Origin: a bacterium UBA1790
GTDB lineage: Bacteria > Bacteroidota > Bacteroidia > Bacteroidales > Muribaculaceae
Length of the DNA stretch: 7,045 nucleotides
Reading direction: 5' to 3'
NCBI GenBank assembly: GCA_002314465.1
Contig: DCGA01000101.1
Span: 1 to 7,045 of the forward strand
A program made the position numbers and the translations under genes. The notes under the pieces were generated by a model that had not been told where the DNA came from, did not search any database, and saw only the letters and a program-made list of their open reading frames with translations. This document shows positions 1 to 3,715 of this stretch, piece after piece. Positions within the stretch are counted from its first letter, which is position 1. Each line of letters starts with the position of its first letter.

Positions 1-14
1 AATAGTGTTGCGGA

Positions 15-128
15 ATTAAGGATAACAACACAACAAAAATCGCTCAACCCAAATCATTTAACCTGGAACCTAACCTGCCCCTTGAGCGTCAGGTTGCCGA
101 ACAGATTTACAACGCTCTGCAAGGCCCT
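15..128 (+). other. Upstream coding extension of the peptidase gene without ATG, GTG or TTG
   Basis: In frame with the peptidase, a TAG stop lies at 3-5 and the frame is open from 6 on. It reads as ordinary protein: IAQPKSFNLEPNLPLERQ, then VAEQIYNALQGPV leading into the GTG at 129. No ATG, GTG or TTG occurs in this frame between 6 and 128. Candidate unusual starts are ATT at 15 (giving KDNNTTKIAQPK after the initiator), ATC at 39 (AQPKSFNLEP after it, preceded by an A/C-rich stretch), and CTG at 63 or 75. Either a rare initiator is used, the start codon is mutated, there is a base error, or translation starts at 129 and the upstream similarity to coding sequence is relict. Confidence 0.55.
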
Positions 129-1265
129 GTGGTGGGCGAGGTGCTCAAGCAACTCAACGAGAGCAACAGCGACACCTGGTGGCGCAGCAACATGGAGGGG
201 CACAGCCTGAAGGTGGCCCGCGAACTGCTGCCCGACATCTACGACCTGTGCTACTCGGTCATGGACAAACTGGGTTACAAGGAGAAAGTGGATTTCTATA
301 TCACCGGCGATACTACAGTTAACGCGTTCTCGGTGGCTGCCGAGAAGGAAGGCGAAGCACACATTGTGAATATCAACTCGGGACTCTTCGACCTCATGAC
401 ACAGGATGAGTTGCGCTTTGTGATAGGCCATGAACTGGGTCACCTCATCAACCGCGACACTGCCCTGGCTCGCCTCATCAACTTTGTGTTCCCGCACGAG
501 GCTACCAATATCCCCATTATCCTGCAATACAAGATAAGACTGCACAGCCAACTTGCCGAACTCGTTGCCGACCGATACGGATATATTGCGACCGAGAACC
601 TGGAGTCGTGCGTCACAGCATTCTTCAAGATGGCTTCGGGCCTTGACCTCGCCAAGATGAAGGTGAGCCTTGACGCTCTGCTCGAGGACAACAACCGCCG
701 TCTCGACTACTTCCTTAACGACAAGGGTATGAGCCGCGCTACACACCCGGTGAATCCCATACGCGTGCAAGCGCTTAACCTCTTTGCTAACGCCAAGTCG
801 CAGGAAGAACTCGACGAGGGCATGGACAAACTTATCTCTATCTTGCTGAAGGTGGGCGAAAGCGAGCAAGACGAGCATCTGGCAATGTTTATCGCCACTG
901 CTGGCCTCATTGTTGCCAATAGCGACGGCAATATCGCCAAGGAAGAGGTGGACCAGATTATCGAAGCCCTGGCTTCGCGCAAGATATTCCCCATGAAGTT
1001 CCTCGAGGAAGTGAACAACGGCGATGTGGGTAAACTCTTCGGCCAGGCTGTTAGCAAACTCATGGAGATAAATCCCGGTATGCGCGTGGGTATGCTTAGT
1101 TACATGATCGACATAGTGATTGTTGACGGCAATATCACCAAGGAGGAAATTGAACTTATCAACCGTTTTGGCGCCGACATCGGCTTCTCTCCCATTGAGA
1201 TAGCGAGCCTCATTGCTCAGTCTATCCAGCAGAAGTTTGTGCCTAACCTGGAGTCAATTTGCTGA
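129..1265 (+). CDS. M48-like zinc metallopeptidase with C-terminal TerB-like domain
   Basis: Probable cytoplasmic zinc-dependent peptidase. Residues are counted from the GTG at 129. The zinc motif HELGH is at 101-105 inside FVIGHELGHLINRD, the third ligand is probably E144 in LAELVADRYGY, and THPVNPIRVQAL (205-216) matches the HP...R...L segment usual after the M48 active site. Residues about 250-370 look like a TerB domain: two acidic motifs, DGNIAKEE (266-273) and DGNITKEE (333-340), begin its two helical halves. I see no signal peptide or membrane helix, unlike HtpX-type M48 enzymes. The GTG is only a conservative start: the frame stays convincingly coding upstream to at least codon 39 (see the separate entry), so the native protein is probably about 408-416 residues. 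Substrate unknown. TerB domains occur in stress and metal-resistance proteins, so a stress role is a guess. The peptidase call is firm, the TerB call good. Confidence 0.85.
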   Translation: MVGEVLKQLNESNSDTWWRSNMEGHSLKVARELLPDIYDLCYSVMDKLGYKEKVDFYITGDTTVNAFSVAAEKEGEAHIVNINSGLFDLMTQDELRFVIGHELGHLINRDTALARLINFVFPHEATNIPIILQYKIRLHSQLAELVADRYGYIATENLESCVTAFFKMASGLDLAKMKVSLDALLEDNNRRLDYFLNDKGMSRATHPVNPIRVQALNLFANAKSQEELDEGMDKLISILLKVGESEQDEHLAMFIATAGLIVANSDGNIAKEEVDQIIEALASRKIFPMKFLEEVNNGDVGKLFGQAVSKLMEINPGMRVGMLSYMIDIVIVDGNITKEEIELINRFGADIGFSPIEIASLIAQSIQQKFVPNLESIC

Positions 1266-1303
1266 TTTTATTGTTTTAGACTAAAAGAACATAAAGACTA
1301 TAA

Positions 1304-1358
1304 GGCTTCGCGTGGGGGGATACGGCCTCGCGCAGAACTCGCGGAACACGCAGATTTT
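1304..1358 (+). repeat. Interspersed repeat type B, copy 1
   Basis: Begins with GGCTTCGCG, then a G-run and GGCCT, followed by three degenerate 9-nt units (CTCGCGCAGAA, CTCGCGGAA, CACGCAGAT) and a short T-run. The same layout recurs at 1420-1476, 6717-6780 and, cut by the window end, at 7021-7045. Strand is given for the orientation of the GGCTTCGCG core only. No coding function is supported. Confidence 0.75.
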
Positions 1359-1375
1359 ATGTTTTTTAGGCAGAA

Positions 1376-1413
1376 GAACATAAGGGTTATTGTGGGTGAT
1401 TTAAGAACATAAG
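1376..1413 (+). repeat. Interspersed spacer repeat (GAACATAAGGG type), diverged copy
   Basis: GAACATAAGGGTTATTGTGG, then GTGATTTAAGAACATAAG. It is a diverged relative of the better-conserved pair at 1712-1744 and 6827-6859, with GAACATAAG at both ends and a TGATTTAAG or TGTTTTAAG segment between them. Like the copy at 6827 it stands a few bases before a GCTTCGCG core. Confidence 0.6.
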
Positions 1414-1419
1414 AAATTA

Positions 1420-1476
1420 TGCTTCGCGTGGGTGGATACTGCCTCTCGCAGAACTCGCGGAACTCGCAGTTTTTTT
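1420..1476 (+). repeat. Interspersed repeat type B, copy 2
   Basis: TGCTTCGCGTGGGTGGATAC is followed by GCCT and three head-to-tail 9-nt units at 1445-1471 (CTCGCAGAA, CTCGCGGAA, CTCGCAGTT), then a T-run to 1476. It is nearly the same as the copy at 6717-6780. The T-run after GCAG might give weak termination, but no strong stem precedes it. Confidence 0.75.
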
Positions 1477-1486
1477 GACTTTTGTC

Positions 1487-1516
1487 CACGAATTAACACG
1501 AATTCTCACTAATTAT
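1487..1516 (+). repeat. Short tandem array with 10-nt period
   Basis: Three head-to-tail decamers: CACGAATTAA, CACGAATTCT and CACTAATTAT. The pattern CAC-x-AATT-xx is kept in all three. It directly precedes a GGCTTCGCG hairpin, as the other short arrays neighbour GGCTTCGCG cores elsewhere in the window. No coding function is supported. Confidence 0.7.
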
Positions 1517-1520
1517 AAGG

Positions 1521-1557
1521 CTTCGCGCTGGCGGTATTGCTGGCGCGGAGTTTTTTT
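1521..1557 (+). terminator. Repeat type A hairpin with T-tract, copy 1
   Basis: A 13-bp stem is formed by 1521-1533 (CTTCGCGCTGGCG) and 1538-1550 (TGCTGGCGCGGAG) around a GTAT loop, followed by seven T at 1551-1557. Four pairs are G-T wobbles. The shape is that of an intrinsic terminator reading rightward, about 255 bp past the peptidase stop. The same element recurs at 1760-1796 and 6653-6690, so it is a repeat as well as a likely terminator. Confidence 0.7.
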
Positions 1558-1584
1558 GATGGGGATTTTGGACTGAAAGAAATT

Positions 1585-1661
1585 GATGGAGGTTCGCTTA
1601 TCGCGGCACGGGCTACGCCCACTCACCGCTGCTCACTCCATCCAGCTCGCTTCGCTCGGGT
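1585..1661 (+). repeat. Dyad repeat GATGGAG...CTCCATC with CTCGCTTCGCTCG tail
   Basis: GATGGAG at 1585-1591 and its reverse complement CTCCATC at 1636-1642 enclose 44 bp, followed by CAGCTCGCTTCGCTCGGGT (1643-1661). The reverse complement of 6785-6823 has the same order of blocks but only 5 bp between the arms. The two copies therefore lie in opposite orientation and differ by about 39 bp of interior. The interior here also contains GCACGGGCTACGCCC. Confidence 0.65.
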
Positions 1662-1682
1662 ATTCAAAATTAGGATAAATTT

Positions 1683-1702
1683 GGCTTCGCGCTGGTGTTT
1701 TT
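1683..1702 (+). repeat. Half copy of the type A hairpin
   Basis: GGCTTCGCGCTGGTG (1683-1697) is identical to the left arm of the complete hairpin at 1760-1789 plus its leading GG, but it runs straight into TTTTT. The loop and right arm are missing, so no hairpin can form from this copy alone. Confidence 0.65.
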
Positions 1703-1711
1703 AGACAAAAG

Positions 1712-1744
1712 AACATAAGGGCTTTGCCTGATGATTTAAGAACA
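1712..1744 (+). repeat. Interspersed spacer repeat (GAACATAAGGG type), conserved copy
   Basis: By eye, 33 bases agree with 6827-6859 except at one position, where GATGATTTAAG replaces GATGTTTTAAG. The conserved core reads AACATAAGGGCTTTGCCTGA. The copies are about 5.1 kb apart, one in each repeat island. Function unknown. Confidence 0.75.
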
Positions 1745-1759
1745 AACTGTTTTTTTTGG

Positions 1760-1796
1760 CTTCGCGCTGGTGGGTGCACTGGCGCGAGGTTGTTTT
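1760..1796 (+). terminator. Repeat type A hairpin with T-rich tail, copy 2
   Basis: Stem 1760-1772 (CTTCGCGCTGGTG) pairs with 1777-1789 (CACTGGCGCGAGG) around a GGTG loop over 13 pairs, followed by TTGTTTT. Relative to the other two copies a C-G pair has become T-A by changes on both arms. It sits about 30 bp before the -33 box of the next promoter, where it would shield the operon from upstream transcription. Confidence 0.65.
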
Positions 1797-1824
1797 ATAA
1801 TATTTGTTGAAATGCGAGTAGAAA

Positions 1825-1857
1825 TTTGGGGGATTCACAGTTTTTTTATTACCTTTG
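1825..1857 (+). promoter_or_regulatory. Bacteroidota-type promoter for the three-gene operon
   Basis: TTTG at 1825-1828 and TACCTTTG at 1850-1857 are separated by 21 bp, matching the TTTG / TAnnTTTG consensus of Bacteroidota housekeeping sigma factor promoters. Transcription would begin near 1864, giving a leader of roughly 18 nt before the ATG at 1882. Confidence 0.75.
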
Positions 1858-1881
1858 ACGCAAACATCAATTTATAGCATT

Positions 1882-2301
1882 ATGAAGAAGTTTGTTTTCG
1901 CACTCATCGCAATGCTCGCATGCGCCTCGATCGCATCGGCACAGGCAACATCACAGGTTGTAAAAATCAATAACGAGACCCAGCAAAAGGCCAACGTAGC
2001 CGCGCGCAATGCTAAACGCAGTGCCCAGAAAGCACAGGTGGACAATTCAAGCAAAACCAAGGCAAAGGTTAAGACCGGCAAAGTCGCGCAAGGCCCCAGC
2101 AAGAATCTCCAGAATGGTTCCAAACTCAAGCCTATCAAAACCAATATCACACCCCAAGACACCACAAAGAAAGGCGTGAAGATTGACCCCGACAGTTTCC
2201 TGGGCCGTGCTATGCACCTGCGCGACAGCATCAATGCAGCCAAGGCAGCGCAAGAGGCTGAGACTCAAACCGTAAAGACTGAGGCAGCCGAAACAAAATA
2301 A
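1882..2301 (+). CDS. Small secreted, lysine-rich protein of unknown function
   Basis: 139 residues. I chose ATG 1882: a longer reading from TTG 1855 would start inside the promoter -7 box. The N-terminus MKKFVFALIAMLACASIASA is a clear Sec signal peptide with likely cleavage after A20 (ASA|QA); C14 lacks a good lipobox, so a lipoprotein is unlikely. The mature part, about 119 residues, has no cysteine and is strongly basic by my count (about 23 K/R against 10 D/E). It is low in complexity, rich in K, A, Q, T and N to about residue 100, then has a probable amphipathic helix (FLGRAMHLRDSINAAKAAQEAE, interrupted in places). I recognise no family. It leads the operon and its TAA overlaps the next ATG (TAATG). 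Binding to anionic surface polymers or nucleic acid is possible from charge alone, but unproven. Confidence 0.75.
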   Translation: MKKFVFALIAMLACASIASAQATSQVVKINNETQQKANVAARNAKRSAQKAQVDNSSKTKAKVKTGKVAQGPSKNLQNGSKLKPIKTNITPQDTTKKGVKIDPDSFLGRAMHLRDSINAAKAAQEAETQTVKTEAAETK

Positions 2302-2723
2302 TGAAAATATATGTAGCATCTTCATGGCGCAACGTCTACTATCCAGAGGTAGTGGAGCGCTTGCGTGCGGCCGGACACGACGTGTACGACTTCAGAAATC
2401 CGCCTAACGACGACCCCGCATTCAAGTGGAGCAACGTGGGCGAGGATTGGCTCAAATGGACACCGCAGCAATACCGCGACATGCTGCAGCACCCACTTGC
2501 CGTGAAACAATTCGGCAATGACATTGAGGCGATGCGCTCGTGCGACACCTGTGTGCTGGTGTTGCCCTGCGGCCGCTCGGCCCATACCGAGGCGGGCTGG
2601 TTTGCCGGTAAGGGAGCCAAAGTGGTTGCCTACATACCGCAACGCGAAGAGCCCGAATTGATGTACCGCCTCTTTGACGGTATCGCGACCACCCTTGACG
2701 AACTCTTAGAAATGCTTGCGTGA
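2301..2723 (+). CDS. Nucleoside 2-deoxyribosyltransferase-like protein
   Basis: 140 residues, about the usual size for a single-domain member of the NDT / 2'-deoxynucleoside 5'-phosphate N-hydrolase superfamily, which cleaves or exchanges the base of deoxynucleosides. The first strand carries YVASSWRN (4-11) followed by a helix and HDVYDFRNPP (26-35). The second half has SCDTCVLVLPCGRSAHTEAG (80-99), in which the G-R-S...E-A-G segment fits the substrate loop and E97 the catalytic glutamate. It lacks a signal peptide and is probably cytoplasmic. A WSNVGEDWLKW segment (43-53) and HPLA (64-67) are features of a subfamily usually left without a precise function. Start ATG 2301 overlaps the previous stop, and its TGA ends 1 nt before the next ATG, so coupling with both neighbours is likely. 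Fold call is good; the actual substrate is unknown. Confidence 0.75.
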   Translation: MKIYVASSWRNVYYPEVVERLRAAGHDVYDFRNPPNDDPAFKWSNVGEDWLKWTPQQYRDMLQHPLAVKQFGNDIEAMRSCDTCVLVLPCGRSAHTEAGWFAGKGAKVVAYIPQREEPELMYRLFDGIATTLDELLEMLA

Positions 2724-2724
2724 A

Positions 2725-3603
2725 ATGGAAACAGGATATGTCGTAGGACTGGGCGAGGTACTCTTCGACTGCCTTCCCGAGGGCAGGAAACCGGGCGGCG
2801 CTCCCGCCAACTTTGCTTACCACGCCGCACAGTTCGGGCTTAACGGAATCGCCGTGTCGGCGATAGGCCGTGATGCCCTGGGTGCAGAAATCAAGCAGAT
2901 ACTGAGTGGTGTGCCATCGTTGCAGTCACACCTTGAAGAGGTAGACTACCCCACGGGAACCGTACAGGTAACCCTCGACAGCGAAGGCATACCGCAATAC
3001 GAGATATGCACCGGCGTAGCCTATGACAATATACCATGGACCGAAAAGTTGGAAGAAATAGCACGCAACACCCGTGCAGTGTGCTGGGGCTCACTGGCAC
3101 AACGCAATGCGGTGAGCCGCGACACCATAGTCCGCTTCCTCGACACCATGCCACAAGAGGGAACTTTGCGTGTATTTGACATCAACCTGCGCCAGCAGTG
3201 GTACACACGCGAGGTTATCAAGGACTCGTTGCAGCGATGCAACATACTAAAACTCAACGATGAGGAACTCCCCGTTCTCGTCGAGATGCTTGACATTGAT
3301 GGCGATGACGCGGCACGGGCAATCATGACCCAATACAACATCGACACAGTGATTCTCACCATGGGAACACGCGGCTCGTGTGTCTATCACAATGACGGAG
3401 TGTCAATCATGCCCACGCCCAAAGTTGAAGTTGTGGACACGGTGGGCGCCGGCGACTCTTTTACCGGCGCACTGGTAGCATGCATGCTGCGTGGCGACAG
3501 CATTTCGCGTGCCCATACAGTGGCCGTGAAGGTATCGGCCTATGTGTGCACCCAGTCGGGAGCGATGCCCGAAATCCCTGCATTTTTGATAAAACAGCAC
3601 TAA
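2725..3603 (+). CDS. PfkB-family carbohydrate kinase, fructokinase-like
   Basis: 292 residues from ATG 2725, normal for the ribokinase/PfkB family of ATP-dependent sugar kinases. A TTG at 2716 would add three residues and overlap the previous gene; ATG one base after the TGA is the simpler start. GLGEVLFDCLPEGRKPGG then APANFAYH (8-33) is the substrate-binding front seen in bacterial fructokinases. FDINLRQQWY (151-160) and LKLNDEEL (175-182) are central family motifs, and DTVGAGDSFTGAL (238-250) is PfkB signature 2 with D244 as the catalytic base and the GAGD anion hole. No defect is visible. Cytoplasmic. Fructose to fructose-6-phosphate is the best guess, but PfkB members also phosphorylate ribose, nucleosides and other sugars, and the NDT-like neighbour makes a nucleoside- or pentose-related substrate worth considering. 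Last gene of the operon. Confidence 0.88.
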   Translation: METGYVVGLGEVLFDCLPEGRKPGGAPANFAYHAAQFGLNGIAVSAIGRDALGAEIKQILSGVPSLQSHLEEVDYPTGTVQVTLDSEGIPQYEICTGVAYDNIPWTEKLEEIARNTRAVCWGSLAQRNAVSRDTIVRFLDTMPQEGTLRVFDINLRQQWYTREVIKDSLQRCNILKLNDEELPVLVEMLDIDGDDAARAIMTQYNIDTVILTMGTRGSCVYHNDGVSIMPTPKVEVVDTVGAGDSFTGALVACMLRGDSISRAHTVAVKVSAYVCTQSGAMPEIPAFLIKQH

Positions 3604-3626
3604 AATCACAAAATACAATCAAAATC

Positions 3627-3641
3627 TTGTGTAAAACACAA
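3627..3641. other. AT-rich palindrome between the two transcription units
   Basis: TTGTGT and ACACAA form a 6-bp inverted repeat around AAA, 24 bp after the kinase stop and about 15 bp before the -33 region of the next promoter. The run after it on the + strand is A, not T, so it is a poor terminator. It could be a protein-binding site or chance in AT-rich DNA. Confidence 0.3.
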
Positions 3642-3656
3642 AAAAAACACATTTAG

Positions 3657-3690
3657 GTTGTAAAATATTGGGATTTATTTTCTAACTTTG
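3657..3690 (+). promoter_or_regulatory. Bacteroidota-type promoter for the beta-helix protein gene
   Basis: TAACTTTG at 3683-3690 is a strong match to the -7 box TAnnTTTG. The best -33 candidate is GTTG at 3657-3660, 22 bp upstream, slightly longer than the usual spacing. Transcription would start near 3697, leaving a leader of roughly 19 nt, AT-rich and without a Shine-Dalgarno sequence, before ATG 3716. Confidence 0.7.
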
Positions 3691-3715
3691 CATTTATATT
3701 AAAATTTTACAATCT

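Noticed and set aside
1..60. Promoter for the peptidase gene
   Set aside because: No TAnnTTTG box is visible in the short upstream segment; it presumably lies before the window.
54..878. Long minus-strand reading frame of 274 codons opposite the peptidase gene
   Set aside because: The + strand carries recognisable zinc-peptidase motifs in the same span; the antisense frame shows no family and is explained by codon bias.
1298..1489. Minus-strand reading frame with the peptide CEFREFCER, also seen in a minus-strand frame at 6637-6831
   Set aside because: The shared peptide is the translation of the type B 9-nt units, not of a gene; both frames lie wholly within repeat islands and have no promoter or family match.
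1304..1516. Possible CRISPR array
   Set aside because: Units are 9-10 bp, head to tail, without unique spacers of even length, and no cas gene is present.
1855..1881. Longer start (TTG 1855) for the small secreted protein
   Set aside because: The TTG lies in the promoter -7 box, ahead of the likely transcription start, and the added residues would spoil the signal peptide that begins ideally at ATG 1882.
3627..3650. Terminator for the three-gene operon
   Set aside because: The 6-bp AT-rich stem is weak and is followed by A residues on the coding strand, not T.
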